DNA from: Leucosporidium creatinivorum | Lineage: Eukaryota; Basidiomycota; Microbotryomycetes; Leucosporidiales; Leucosporidiaceae | Assembly (NCBI GenBank): GCA_001600635.1 | Contig: BCKL01000016.1 | Location: 548,449-612,448 of the forward strand | DNA length: 64,000 nucleotides | Direction of reading: 5' to 3' | Shown here: one piece after another, positions 46,738-58,836 of the stretch | How the letters are laid out: every line of letters starts with the position of its first letter | Numbering within the stretch: position 1 is the stretch's first letter | The notes under the pieces: model-generated | Databases searched by the model: none | Told to the model about the DNA's origin: nothing | The model's input: only the letters and a program-made list of their open reading frames with translations | Translations under genes and position numbers: made by a program

Positions 46738-47773
46738 AGTCGTCTAGTGGACCAACGAAGTATGACAAGAAAGCAGCTGTTCGTCCGTATGCTCTCTTGA
46801 CCGCCAGAGCGAGCTCGGGACTGGAGGCCCCCGCTCGGCGATGCTGCTCGACTCGGCGACGACTCGCTCTCGCGCTCGGCTCTCCTTTGCTTCGCCATTG
46901 ATGTCACGTATCGACTGTGCCAGTGAACACTATCCTCGTTGTCCCTTATCGGCTGTATTCGCCTTATGAGCAGTTCCCCTTGGTCTCCGGCGGTAGAAGC
47001 AGAGCTCGGCGATACTCTGCTTCCTTCTCGCCAGCCTCTCGCCGAGCAGCCAACAGGTTACATCTTCCCGTTATCCCTCAACATTGGGTCCCGGCGTGCG
47101 AAGTTCCTTCTGGGGTGCTCAATGATCGACGGAGCTTGGTGCAGCGTGGTGTGGGGGAGCCGGGGAGCGCTTGGAAGGGTTGACGAGAGGTGTTGAACGA
47201 TGGGATGCAGTGGGAGTGAGGCTGAGAGTGAGATGGAGCATGACAGGAATCTATCAAGCTACAGCGCGCTTGACAAGGACTTCGAGAGCCCAAAGAATTG
47301 GGGTTGGCTCTCAACGAGGAGATCGCCAAAGGGTGAACTCGAGGCGGCTTGCTTTCCTACCTCTCGCCTCTCGCTACACTTCGGATCAGCTACAGCACTC
47401 GACAGCAGCTCGGCTACGGCCCCCTTCAGTGCTCCGAGCGCAGCTCAACCACCACCCTCCGTCACTCGTCGCTACAGCTTCACAACCCCTAGATCCGCCC
47501 ATCTGCAACTTCGCTCGCTCTCGCTCTTCTTCCTTTGACTGGGGAGCAGCTCCAGCGCGTTTCAGAGTAACAAGGTAAGCTCCCATCGCTTTCTGTAGCT
47601 CTTCGGGTCAGCTGCATCAGCCCGCTCAGGACTTGTTGAGCTGGCGAGAGCGGAGGCGCGAGCGCGAGGGCTCAGCTCGTTCAGTAGCTGATCCAGGCTT
47701 CTGCCATTCAAGCAAGCAGAGAAAGATTTTGTACCACAGCAGCTTCACCCTACGCCCTACGCCCTAGCTGTCT
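46738..47773. other. Long intergenic region
   Basis: About 1 kb between two plus-strand genes. A GTAAGC donor near 47576 could begin a leader intron of the next gene, but no clear acceptor was fixed. Nothing coding was supported. Confidence 0.45.
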
Positions 47774-49294
47774 ATGTCCTCCGCCGCCCCTTCGCCAGCT
47801 CTCCGCGCTCCCCTTCAACAATCCTCCCAATCTGCCGTCTCGCGCCTCATCTCCCGCCCCGCCACCCCAGCGGACTCGAACGGTAGACGGCCTCTCACGG
47901 CGCCCAACAGCCCTAGATTAGGCGGCGGAGCAGCAGGAGGTCTCGGAGGAGCAGGAGTACGCAGGAAGAGCGCCAGCGGAGCAAGGGGCAGGGAGGCCGA
48001 CCCTTCTATCGCCCTGCAGAAGGCGCTCAGCTCGGACGAGTTTGTTCGCAAGCGTGAGGGTGGGAAGAAGCGCGGTGCAGAGGGAGCGGGGTCCGAGAAC
48101 ACCCAGCTGGTGCTTCGCAGCGGGTCGTCGGCGTCGACGAGCAGCGCGGTCGCGATGAGCCGGTCGCGCTCCTCCTCCTCAGCCACTTCCTCCACCGCTT
48201 CCGGATCGACATTACAACCTCGACATGTCACTCCTCATCCCCGCGCCTCGAGATCCCACTCGTCCCTCTCCTCCCGCCAGCGTTCACGCTCCCGCTCGCG
48301 CACCTCTCGCGGCTCGCCCATTCTCGGCGCCGCTTCGCTCCCCACTCTTCCTCCTCCCACCAACCGCTCCGTCTCCTCCTCATCATGTCCGGAACCTCGT
48401 GGCGCGACACTTTCTGTCACGCCGACGACGAGCGAGCCTGTCATGGTTGACGTGCAGGCCGAGGGAGAGCTGGAGTTGAGGGGCCGAGCGGGAGGGAATG
48501 CGGCGGAGGTGCTTGTTGAGTTGAGGGATGGACGCTCGGTCCCCAACAGCGAGTATGGGGATGACGATAGGGACAGCGAGGTGAGCATTGCTGCCTTTCT
48601 CGATCCGTTGCCGGCCTCAGCTGACCCCTTCCTGTGTCTGCAGACGTTCGCCGAGATCGACTCGACCCTCATCCAGGATGACACCCTTCCTCTCTCCCTC
48701 CCCGACCTCCCACCTACCGAGGCTATCTCCCACTCGCACTCCCTCCCTCCCTTGCACTCCTCGCCTCACTCGCACTCGCACTCTCGTCGTCCCAGCGCCT
48801 CTCGCAACCGCACCTCTCCCTCCGCCATTCCCTCGCCTACGGAGGGCATCAACAAGCTTGCCAGCAAAAACGGCCGCCGTCGCTCCAGCCACGCCGACAG
48901 CGCCATGTCGACTTCCCCTCTCGCCGCCAGTCCCGACCAGCTCCTCCCCATCTCGGCTCCTCGTCCTCCTGCATCGCCTTGCACCCGTCCTCGTGCTCCA
49001 ACTACTACCTCGCAGCAACGCGGACGTTCGCCCACTACCTCCTCCTCCTCAGAGCATCAACGTACCCCATCGCAGTCGTCTCGTTCCCTCGTCGTAGAGA
49101 AAAGGAGGAGGCGCGAGTCGGTCGAGTCTACCGTCGCCGTTGGAGCAGGAGGCGAGGCGACGACGCCCGAGCACATCCGCCCCCCTCTCCATACCTACAC
49201 ATCCTTCGAGACGGCCTTTGGCGTCGAGGCGCCCAGGTCGCCCGAGGGGAGTCCGACGAAGACGGAGTCCAAGGGGTGGTGGGGACGGTCTTGA
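47774..49294 (+). CDS. Ser/Arg-rich low-complexity protein, unknown
   Basis: I do not recognise this gene. The frame encodes a protein dominated by Ser, Pro, Arg and His, with runs such as RQRSRSRSRTSRGS and SHSHSLPPLHSSPHSHSHS, and basic patches (EKRRRRESVES) that could direct it to the nucleus. The only ordered-looking parts are ADPSIALQKALSSDEFVRK and TFAEIDSTLIQDDTL. A 63-nt segment at 48581-48643 has a GTGAGC donor, a CAGCTGACC branch site and a CTGCAG acceptor and is stop-free; it is very likely an intron, which makes the protein 21 residues shorter than the open frame. The ATG at 47774 is the first in frame. Confidence 0.6.
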   Translation: MSSAAPSPALRAPLQQSSQSAVSRLISRPATPADSNGRRPLTAPNSPRLGGGAAGGLGGAGVRRKSASGARGREADPSIALQKALSSDEFVRKREGGKKRGAEGAGSENTQLVLRSGSSASTSSAVAMSRSRSSSSATSSTASGSTLQPRHVTPHPRASRSHSSLSSRQRSRSRSRTSRGSPILGAASLPTLPPPTNRSVSSSSCPEPRGATLSVTPTTSEPVMVDVQAEGELELRGRAGGNAAEVLVELRDGRSVPNSEYGDDDRDSEVSIAAFLDPLPASADPFLCLQTFAEIDSTLIQDDTLPLSLPDLPPTEAISHSHSLPPLHSSPHSHSHSRRPSASRNRTSPSAIPSPTEGINKLASKNGRRRSSHADSAMSTSPLAASPDQLLPISAPRPPASPCTRPRAPTTTSQQRGRSPTTSSSSEHQRTPSQSSRSLVVEKRRRRESVESTVAVGAGGEATTPEHIRPPLHTYTSFETAFGVEAPRSPEGSPTKTESKGWWGRS

Positions 49295-49688
49295 GGCGCG
49301 GCGTTGTAGAGCTTTTCCCTCCCTTTCTGTGTCGTTGTTGCTTTCGTATACATAGCTGTGCCCCCCTTTACCCCCTCTCTCCCTCTCCCCACGCACGCCG
49401 CCGAGCTGGCTCATCAGCTCGGGGACTAGATCACCTACATTCATACGCTCTTTCTTCCCCTCCTTTACAGTCTCTCTCCCTCTCTTGGTTTATGGGCGGT
49501 CGCTACTCGATGTCGCCCCAGATGAAGTTAATTCTATGCAGTATCCGTATTCACTCCGTTGCGCGAGAGCCGAGAGCCGAGAGCAGCGAGCCCCGAGCGA
49601 GGTATTGACCGCGATGAACGGGTTACAGAGCATGACAGTACAGCCTTGGACACGGTGAGAGATACAACTACACAGATGCAACTCTCCC
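49295..49688. other. Intergenic, convergent 3' ends
   Basis: This pyrimidine-rich stretch holds the 3' ends of the Ser-rich and PLAC8 genes. No other feature was supported. Confidence 0.5.
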
Positions 49689-50694
49689 TCAGATGTAATG
49701 ATGCTGCTCGACGATCCGGATCCGGAGAGTCAGCGATGTTGCGCCGAGAGCGAATCTGGCCTGCAACTCACAGCGACAGAAGGCACGCCATACAGCACTT
49801 GACCTTGCCTCGAATTCTCTTCTTGACGGATCTCATACCTCATTTGCGCCTGGTTGCAGGGGAGGCAGAAGCACGAGGCGAGGCAGTCGCAGCACGAGTT
49901 GCCTTTGATTAGGTAACGTTGGCGGATGTCGCTGGGGGGGAAATTGAGAGTTAGTCATCAGAGAGCTTAGACTGGCAGTAGCCGCAACAGAGCTCGAGGG
50001 TGGTCGATCTCCGCCAAGGAGGTCTATCTCGGCGGTCTCGGCGGAGGCAAAGACTCACCCTCGAAGAGCGCAGTCCATGATACAGCCGACACCGAAGCAG
50101 GTGAGTAGGCCGTAGATCCAAGTTCCCGAGGCGCAATATCCTTCCAAACGATATGAGAAGCGTAAGCGATGTGGGAGCGACTCGAACAATCATCGCCGAG
50201 CAAGCTCACCGTTGTCGCTTGCCGGGTTTCCAGTCTGACTGAGGGAGGTGTACCTCTTCTTGGCGTTACCGTAGACGCATGGGCTGTGCGAGAGAAGTGA
50301 AAGAGTGCAGCTGTCAGCTTCCCGTAGTCCTTCCCGTTCCCTTTCGGCGTTGCTCGTCGCCGCCAGACGAGGGAGCCGGCTTCCTCTCCTACATTCTCCG
50401 CCAGCTCGGGGAATCAAAAACTCACCAGCACCACCAAGTAGAAGCACAGCAAGTGCCCGTCTCACTACACATAGCACCACAAAGCCCCGTTGAGAACTCC
50501 CGCTTCCCGTTGCTGTTGCGAGGTTTGTGCGTGGCATTGAGGTGGTCGACCTGATGCGAGTTGAGGTTTATGCTCATCTTTTCTTGAGGTGAGGGTTGGT
50601 GGTAGTGAGGCTGTTGGGCGTTCACGTAGGCCTGCGCTGGCGGAGGCAGTTGCTGCCCGGTGTAGATGGGTTGAGGGGTGTAGGGGTAGGACAT
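49689..50694 (-). CDS. PLAC8-family Cys-rich membrane protein
   Basis: The N terminus is Pro/Gln/Tyr-rich (MSYPYTPQPIYTGQQLPPP). The PLAC8 domain follows: FSTGLCGAMCSETGTCCAS, WWCCPCVYGNAKKRY, a hydrophobic segment with Cys (GLLTCFGVGCIMDCALRG) and DIRQRYLIKGNSCCDCLASC, FCLPCNQAQMRYEI. The Cys spacing and the RxRY motif fit the family. PLAC8 proteins sit at the plasma membrane and in fungi and plants affect metal tolerance or cell size; no specific role can be given. Five exons join in frame. The last intron carries a GCTGAC branch site and its removal ends the protein VAHHYI. Confidence 0.85.
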
Positions 50695-51083
50695 GGTGTG
50701 TCGAGATGTGTGCTTGGTGGAAAAGACGAGGATACGAAAAAGCGAGAAGAGGGAGAGAAGGAGGGAGAGAAGAGAAGAGGGACGAGAAGAGCGCGGCGAA
50801 GTGCTCCACTCGGGAAGGAAGAGGCTCCAAATCCTCGCAAGCTCGTAACGGGAAGCAGTAGCGGTGCAGGTGACACCGCTCTTTGACTTCAACACCGCTC
50901 TTGAGGTTACTTCTGTAGCAAAGATCGAATAGCACGTGCTCAGAAGGGGACCCACCTCGGTGCCCACTGCTCGGCGACGAGTTCTCGCTGGGGGTCTCTC
51001 CGAGTGAAGCCAGTTTGGCGGGCGTAGTGTCACCATTACTTTCCGTTTCGATACAATTCGATCATGCGTGTCCAAGGAGTTCC
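50695..51083. other. PLAC8 promoter and carnitine acetyltransferase 3' end
   Basis: A purine-rich plus strand near 50730-50800 is the pyrimidine-rich leader of the PLAC8 gene when read on its coding strand. No further gene was seen. Confidence 0.5.
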
Positions 51084-54000
51084 CTACAACTCGACCAAGT
51101 CGATCCTCGTTCCCGGCGCCACCTTGCCCCTGCTGCCATGCCTCCGCTGGTTGTTGAGAGCTCGCTCGACGTCCTGTGAGAGCTAGGGTCAGCGTTGATT
51201 CTGAAGATCGCGAACGTAGGGCTCTACATACCTCAGACAGCTCGCCATAAAAGCCATAACCTCCAAACTCCTCCTCGGCCTGCTCGCCAGCGTTCGATCC
51301 CGAGCGAATGTGCGACGACAGTGGCTTGCCCGAGCGAGCATCGACCTCGCCGGCAAAGTGGTCGACGAAGACCTGTTGGGGAGAGGTAGCGGAGTCAGCG
51401 ATGCGAGCTACAAGGCGCGGAGAGGGGTTCAACGCACCGAGTTCGGCCGACGGTTCGACTCGGAGTGGAGCTGCTTCATCATGCGGTAGACCTCGGTGAA
51501 GTAGGCTTTGAGATTCTCGAGGAAGCGCTGCGTCTGGCGATGCTTTGAGGAGGCGCAGAAAGCAATCGAGTCGTCCTGTCGTTGAGGAACAAGGACAGTG
51601 AGATGTGCGAACGAGCTGAAACGAGAAGCCGAGGCGTCCAGGGGTCGGAAGCAAGCTTACCTTGATGATGTAGCCGATTCCGAAACCGCTGGCGCTGACA
51701 GCACCGAAGCCGAAGAGACGAAGAGCTGCGAAGGGAGGGGTCAGCTCAAGTTTCGACGCCAACAATTCGCTCAAGACTCACCAGGGTTGCCGCAGTTACT
51801 CGTCGACAAGATAGACTCTCCGAGAGTAGAGTACCCCGGGTCCAAGAACAGCGCGGGCGTGCCCTTAATCGGCTCACCACCCTCATCCGAATCGCTCTCG
51901 CTCGAAGCGCCATTGGCAGCCTGCTTGGCCTCGTGCTGTTGCTGCTGATGCAGGCAGTACATGGCGTAGAGGACACGATCTTGTCCAAGTCCCTTTGAGC
52001 AGGCTTTGGTGAGCTCGGTGTGGGCTTTGCAGGCGGTGCGGAGGGCGTCGATCTTGGCTCGGGGCGAGGCGTCCGAGCAGAAGGTCTTGACGAAGGCGAC
52101 GGATCTGTGGGAGGGCAAGCGTAAGAGATGTCAGTGTGTGTATTGAATGAGACAGCTCGCTGATAGCGGACCGAGAAGACTCACTCGGTGGTCACGCTGC
52201 GAATCGCCTCGGTGCGGCCGTGCAGGAAGGTCTTGGTCATGGCCGGCTCGTAGGTCGACTCCGTTCGTCCGTACATGGAGAAGTAGGCGGCTTGGTAGGC
52301 CATCTGGACGAAAGCGTCGGGCGAGAAGCCGTGTTCTGTCGGTCGGCGAAGGGTCAACGAGTCGACCTTCTCCGATGCGAGAGAAAGTAGGCTCACGAGT
52401 GATGGCGTTCTTGCCGTAAACCTCGAACTCGAGTGCGACGGCCTCGTTGGAGCAGATGAGGTCGCTCAGACGAGTCTCGGCGAACCTCTGCAAGGGAGAG
52501 GACGGCGCCGAGTTAGCTTCAGCATCCTGCGACGCCCGAGAGACAGCTTGAACTCACGACAGCGACCTTGAGCTCCGGAGTCATGACCCATTCGAGCTTC
52601 TTGGGGTCCTGCGAGAGAGAAGCCGGTCGTCAACGTCAGGTTACGCTCCGCTTGGTAATCGACGACCACTCACCGTGTCAATCTCCTCGTGCGGCTCGCT
52701 TGCAGCTCCGTTGGTGGGAGCAGCCTTCTTGCCGGCGCCCTTGGCCCATGGCGAGATCTTGGCCTTGAAGAGAGTAGCCGACGCCGAGTTGATGGACTTG
52801 GCGAATCGAAGAATGAGCTCGGTGTAGACGTCGGCGACGAAGCTGAAAGTGTAGCTGTTAGCTTGGTCCAGGAGCAACGAAAACGAGGGATGAGCATACC
52901 GCAGGACAGTGTGGCCATCGACTCCCGAGTGCTCAAAGTTGACTCCAGCAACTCCGTTGGCAGCGACGATGATTTGGAGCTGAGGGTCAGGCATGTCAGC
53001 GTGAGCTACAGAAGAGGGGAGCGGAGAACATACCTTATCATAGTAGCGATTCGTGCAAGTACCGACCTGCACACCCTTGTTGATCACGCTCGTCCCCGAC
53101 AGCATGTTGCTAGCGATTTCGCTCGCCGTCTCGGGGTTGGCATCGTCGAGGCAGACGACAAAGAGAGCCTTGTCGAGTACATCCAAACACATTGAGTTTC
53201 CTGCGTCCTTGGAGAGTCCTTCACGATGGCCAGCCCAGATCGCTCGACGCTCGGTCGAGAGAACGCCGAGAGCGGATTGAGCAACTTGGTTCGGCGGCGT
53301 GCGTGCGGCGTCGGACAAGATGGCGGTGAGATTGGAAAGGAGGGCGCGCTCGGTCAGGCAGGGGCGGTGTTCCGAGTCGAGGACCTACGCAGAGTGAGAA
53401 GGTCAGCTGTCGGCGGGGAGCGTCGTGAAGGTGGCGGAAGGCTCACGTCGAACCAGTAGAATTGCCCACGGGCCATGACGATGATGTGCTTCGACTCGGG
53501 GTCGACCTGCATCTTGCAGCCCGTCCTGCGAATAGGGACTCAGCCTGAGCCGCGCTGGCGAGCACCGAGGGGCGGCGAAACTCACTTCGTCGGGATCCTA
53601 GCGGTTCCGAAGAGCTTGGCGTACTGGCTCATATCCACTAGAATGTATTGAGAGGGTCAGATGTATGTAATTTGACGCTCAGCGCCGTCATAGACTCACG
53701 AGGCACTCCGCGAAACTCGTCGGGCTCGAGGGTGCCCGTGCGGAAGTCGTGGATGAAGCCCAGGCTGGCGAGGATGAGGGAAGTAGCGCGCATGAGCTGA
53801 TTGCCGCGAGCTGGTGTTGGGTCATCCCTGCGTGAGAAGGGCGAAGTCGGAGCTCCGAGGGTCAGCTCGGCGAAGGGCTTCAGGTCGTGGAAGCAACGCT
53901 GTACTCACTCAAGGACAAAGAAAGGGTTGAGACTGAGAACGACCGAGTCGGGATGCGAGAGATACGACTCTGTCCACCACTCTTCGATGAAGCTCGCTCG

Positions 54001-54506
54001 GGTCGAAGCGTATTCCTTGAGCTGCTCGTGCAGGATCGGTCCCTCCTTTTCGAGAAAGTCTTTGACGACTCGTTCTGTCCTGGCGTGCTCGGACGGTGAC
54101 TATAGAGAGGTTCAGAAGGCGTCAGCTCAGCAGCGAAGGTGTTCCGGTGGGAGGTGCGGTCGAAGCGAGGGAAGCTCCGCTTGTAGCTCCCTCGTGGCGT
54201 GCAGCTGGTGTGACACATCTTCTGCTGCTCTCCTACAGCTCAGACTGCCCGCTGCACCTTTCCCGCCCGCCCAACGGCCGTTCTCTGCGCGTCATGGCCG
54301 CCACAACTTCTCACGTGAACGCTGCCTCGCTGCTGCAGTGTACTCACCTGCAGGCCCTCGAGCGCCTTCAAGTACCTCTTCATCGTATCCTCCAGCGGCG
54401 GGATGGGCAGATGCGGCAGCTTCTCTTGATTCGCGAGGGTTCTCCCTCCGACGCTCACGGGTCCGTCCACTCGAGGGCCATCCGTGACTGGTGTTGGTGG
54501 AGACAT
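51084..54506 (-). CDS. Carnitine O-acetyltransferase (YAT1/YAT2-type)
   Basis: The enzyme moves acetyl groups between CoA and carnitine, letting acetyl units cross organelle membranes. It starts MSPPTPVTDGPRVDG and reaches the family opening LPHLPIPPLEDTMKRYLKAL. Other family blocks are clear: ARGNQLMRATSLILASLGF, GCKMQVDPESKHIIVMARGQ, NRYYDKLQIIVAANGVAGVN, FEHSGVDGHTVLR with the catalytic His, and YQAAYFSMYGRTESTYEPA. The C terminus (GTRIDLVEL) has no peroxisomal SKL signal, and no clear mitochondrial presequence is seen, so a form like Yat1 or Yat2 (outer mitochondrial or cytosolic) is favoured over Cat2; this is inference. About fifteen exons join in frame. An acidic Ser/Asp-rich insertion lies near SSESDSDEGGEP. 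Confidence 0.9.
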
Positions 54507-55010
54507 GGTGGAATGTATGTAGTCGATTAGTCGCTGCTGAGGTGCCGATAGACGAGGTCAAGATGAGGCAGGAGCGAGAGCAGCAAAATCTCGGAGCTCC
54601 TCCTTGGCCCCACCTTTGAGCGGGCGAAATCTCACAAGTCGGGCCCGCCGCCTGGAAGGTCGAGGCAGAGCGGCGAGGGAGTGAATGAGCAGGGAAAAGC
54701 CGGATCCGATCTTCACGAGTAACGAAGAGCTGCCAAGAGAGAGGTGCAGCTTGAAGACAGCTTCCGAGAAAGGAGAGCACCGAGGTTGCTCGGCGAGGGT
54801 CACTTGAACCAAGCCGCGAGCTGGCTGGATCGCGGGTGTCAAGTTCAAATAGTAGACCAGTATAGTCTGCTCACCGCCGCGCGGCCTTCGCCTCGCCACC
54901 AGCCCACTTCTCCGTCTCTCGCTGAGTCGCTCTGCTTCGCAGAGGTGGCGAGCGCTCCCGGAACTGAGGTATCAACTTGACTTGAGCTTACTCCTGACCT
55001 CGTCTACGTC
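54507..55010. other. Carnitine acetyltransferase promoter and NmrA-like 3' end
   Basis: Both neighbours are read from the minus strand. Open frames here lack any known feature. Confidence 0.5.
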
Positions 55011-56312
55011 TCAATCAAACCTACTCCAATCCTGCTCCCTCACAAACTCCCTCCAGGTGGTCAACGGCCCCTTGATGCCCGCCTGCGAAGGCCGAACATC
55101 CGCTCGACGGAAGTCTGCACATTGACAGGGTCAGCAACGGTGTTTGACAGCTTGTGGGATACTCACTACCATATTTCGAGTACCATCGCATCATGGCGAG
55201 TGTCTCGCGACCGACGGCTGGAGGCGCAGCGAGGAGGTAGTCCTTCGCCGAGCGTTCGAGGTAGCTTGCTTGCTTTCCCGTTACTGCGGGAGGGATACAT
55301 CAGCCGTCGCACAATGACAAGGTGATCTGAAAGCTCACCCTCATGCCACTGCTGCACTATCTCATCCAACGTCAACTCCTCTGCACAAGCCAGGACGTTT
55401 GCCCCCCGGCCCGCGCCGAACTCGGGCGACTCTATGGCGAGGCGAGCAAAGGCGCCAAAGTCTTTCGAGACGTCGAGGAGGGAAATGATGGTATTTGAGG
55501 GGATCGGTAGGCTGAAGATGATGGTGCCATCGGTTTGCTGGAGACGGCAGAAGGGTTAGCTCCGGTCCCGAGCGCGAGGGATCAGTAGCAGAACTCGCCA
55601 GCTTGGGACCCATTGAGCTCGCAAAGTTGCTCATAGGACACCCTGACTCCACTACAGTAATCGGAACTCCCTCGGAGCGAGCATAATCCGCTACAGCGGC
55701 CTGCTCCAGCAGGAACGATCAGCGAGAACTTCGGAACAGGCTTGGAAAAGCTCACCTTGGCATCCCATTCGCCTACACGCTCCTTCGCATCTTTTCCAGC
55801 CTTCTGTGTAGACTCCAATCCACTCCAGACGAGCAGCTTGACGCCCACCGCTGCCTTCACGGCGTCGACGATGAGCTTGCCGTTCGCTATCGACTTGTCG
55901 ACGTCCAGGAATTGCCAATAGTCGATCACTGTAGATGTACGATTCGTTAGAATATACAGTCGAGCAAGAAACCGCTCCACTCACCGCCGAAGACGATCTC
56001 AGCTCCCTCGAGCGCTCGTTTGAGGTCCTCCCTATTGTTCGTGTCGGCTTCTACGACCTCCAGACCTTGCTCTACTAGCTTCAGACTCGGCTCCTGCTTC
56101 GCATCCCGAGTGATGCCCCTCAGCCTGTACGGGCGGTCGGAAGCGAGCAAATGGTTGACGAGAGAGCCGCCTTGGCCGCCTGTTGCCCCAAGGATCACTA
56201 CTAGGGGTCCTTCTGATGTTGAGACGACCATCGAAGCGGTGGCGAGGGAACGAGATGAGACGAGGGGACGGGAGGAAGGAGAGAAGCGAGCTTGACTTCG
56301 AGCTCGCAGCAT
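55011..56312 (-). CDS. NmrA-like NAD(P)-binding protein, probably mitochondrial
   Basis: The Rossmann motif VVILGATGGQGGSLVNHLL stands at the start of the folded part. It is followed by LRGITRDAKQEPS, GLEVVEADTNNREDLKRALE, a VIDYWQFLDVDKSIANGK block and GVKLLVWSGLEST, which together fit the NmrA/HSCARG group of atypical short-chain dehydrogenases. Known members act as redox sensors or regulators and often lack the catalytic Tyr. A basic, acid-free leader (MLRARSQARFSPSSRPLV) before the fold suggests import into mitochondria; an internal Met at 56231 would give a form without it. Six or seven exons join in frame and the protein ends DWSRFD. Confidence 0.82.
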
Positions 56313-56485
56313 GTGGGGCGCATGCACTCGTCTCATGGTGTACAGCAATCGTATACAGCCTTCTCCTATAACATGGCTCGGACTCTCAGACTTCCTTCCC
56401 GCTCTCTCAGCTGCCTCTCGCACTCGCCGAAACTGCTCGGCGATGGTATCTGGAAGGGGGAGGTTCCTATATCATCACTAGAGCC

Positions 56486-58059
56486 CTACTTCTTGCGTTG
56501 CTGGAGCATCATCACCTGCACAATTCTCACGACTGGGTGGAGAAAGAGGCGAGGGAGGAGAAGGGAGGGGGTCAGCGGTCGCTCGGAGCCTGCTAGAGCT
56601 TCTCAGCCGACTTACAAAGGTTGATGGCATCGAGGATGAGCGACACAGACTCGCGAACAGGGTCGCGAGCCATCACGCCGCGCTGGGCGAGCTGGGCATG
56701 GCGCAGGATCTGCGAGCGGGAGCGAAGTCAGCCATCGCTCAAATGGCCGCCGAAGCAGCTCGGAGCAGCGAGAGACGCACCTTCTGAGTGTCGTAGAGGA
56801 TGAACATGCTGAACAACCCCACGCCACCGTATGCAGTGACATGCTCAAGCACCGAGAGGCGCTGCACGGTCATCATGCGAGGGAGGACCATCGGCGCCAG
56901 GGACGCTGCCACCAAGACGCCGAGTCCACACATCAACACTCCTCCCATGTTCATGAACTGCTCCGACTTTGCCGTAGCTCCGACGTAGCAGAGTCCAGAG
57001 AGGGCTCCGACCGTGTACAATCCGGCGCGCGAAAGAATGGCGGGGTTGATGAAGAACATGGGCGAAAGGGTTGCTCTGTAGAGGATGCGGAGGGTCTGGT
57101 TAGTGCGCTGACCCTTCGGATCGAACCCTGTACTGCTCTGTACGGCGCTGAACGACTCCTCAGCAGGGTCGGCGACGACAGACTCTGCTCAGCAAGCTCG
57201 GCGCGGAGCAAGCCACTCCGAGCCGCCCCTTTCGCCACTACTCCATCACCCGCCACTCAACACTTGATAATCTCGACTCACCCTTGGACGGCCGAGAAGA
57301 CAGCCCATGCAGCGTAGTGCGCAGGAGAGTCGGGCGCGGTGTAGAAGACTCCAGCCATGCTACCGATGGAAGCGGCGAGTCCAACACCCATGGCAACCCA
57401 AGGGTTCGCCTGCATAAGGCGGACGGCGAATCCTGACGAGTGCAGTCCCTTCGCCACGGCGGCGGTCATGAGAAGGCCGGCTCCCGTGTACATAAACGTT
57501 TGATGCAGACTTACCATTCGGCGCCGAGGGGGAGGGGCGAAATGTCAGCTATTGGTCTTGCAAAGCAGTACAGCTGCTCCAACGCCTTCTCGGCACTCCG
57601 TCCTAATCCCTCAACGACTCTCGCCACCCTACACCTCTCCTACACCTGCTCAATCCGCCGAGAATCGTCTGGAAAGGCCGCAAGTCGATCTCCGAAAGCT
57701 ACTCACAAGTCGGCCTCGTAGGGCGACAGGGCATCTCGGGTCTCGCGATTCAGCCCATAGTTGATGCCTACAGCGGCGACGGCAGCCAGTCCAACGCGAG
57801 TGCCGATGGCGGCCCAGTCGACCTGTTCCCCCCTCACGACAGGTGCCGCGGACTGGTAGTTACGACCTTGCTGAGCAGAGCCCTTTCCATGTGCACGCTC
57901 TGCTCGAGGGAAGCGGCGGAGGAGCGAGCTGAACGGCGATTCGGCGGGACGGGAGGTGGAGAAGAGGCGGGAGGTTGAGGCGACGGGCTTGGTGGCGCGT
58001 AGAGCTGGAGCGATGGGGACGTGCTGCAGTAGCCTAGGAAGGGCTGTACGAATCGACAT
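56486..58059 (-). CDS. Mitochondrial BAX-inhibitor-1 family protein (GHITM-like)
   Basis: The N terminus (MSIRTALPRLLQHVPIAPAL) is a strong mitochondrial presequence. Seven or so hydrophobic segments follow, beginning WAAIGTRVGLAAVAAVGINY and including YTGAGLLMTAAVAKGLH, NPWVAMGVGLAASIGSMAG and PAILSRAGLYTVGALSGLCY. The closing LFSMFILYDTQKILRHAQ matches the BAX-inhibitor-1 signature, and the order of blocks matches GHITM/MICS1 of the inner membrane, which affects cristae shape and proton/calcium exchange. The last exons give LILDAINLFVRIVQVMMLQQ and a short basic tail. About six exons join in frame. Confidence 0.88.
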
Positions 58060-58836
58060 TTTGTTGTAGACGAGGTGGTGGTCAGAGAGAGGGCTGTAAT
58101 GCTTCGCTGTTCTTGCTCTCTCGACCTCCGCCGCGACTCGTCATTGCTCGGCATGTTTCCCTTTCCACTACGCTCTACTGCCTCGGGGGCTGCTCGGTGT
58201 GCTCTGAGTAGTGCCTGCAGAATTTCAGCCCACCGGCTCGCTCGATGGCTTCTCATCTCCGACACTCCCCGCCGAGCTCCTCTTCCTCCACAGACGTTGC
58301 AGATGCAGGGTCCAGACAGATTCCAACGGTCGGCGTTTGAGCTACATCCATATGGCATCAACTTCTGAAGCTCCTCTGGGTCCCACAGCTCAGCGAGGCA
58401 AGGGGACGCGACGAGCGGCTTGAAAAATGCTGCTTGCAGGGGATACAGCCTCTGGGAGGTGCTGCTGAGCTTCGCTACCAGTCAGCGATATCGGAGTGTA
58501 CCTCCCAGAGCCCTGCAGCTCTCGAGCTTGACGTCTTGGACTCCGCTAGCTTTTCTCGGCGATGGCCCTCGGCGAGCGGTCTCTTCGCCGTCTACACGTC
58601 CCTCCACAGGCCACGCGGCGACAAAAGCTGGTTACAAAGCTCGCGACTCAACGTTCCGGCGTATCGTACAAGAGGTCAGTCCTCTCGCCTCCCCGGCTTT
58701 ACATGAGCTGCTCTCTTTCTCTCTCCTCCACCTCACTCCTTCCTCTCTTTCTTCCTCCTCTCTCTCGACCACAGGACCGGCTCCTGCCTTGGCTCCCTCT
58801 TCCGTTCATCTCTCACCTTCTCGCCTCTCGTCCAAC
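58060..58836. other. Divergent promoter region between GHITM-like and GH12 genes
   Basis: A possible leader intron of the GH12 gene lies at 58675-58774 (GTCAGT donor, CACAG acceptor). The rest shows no supported gene. Confidence 0.45.
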
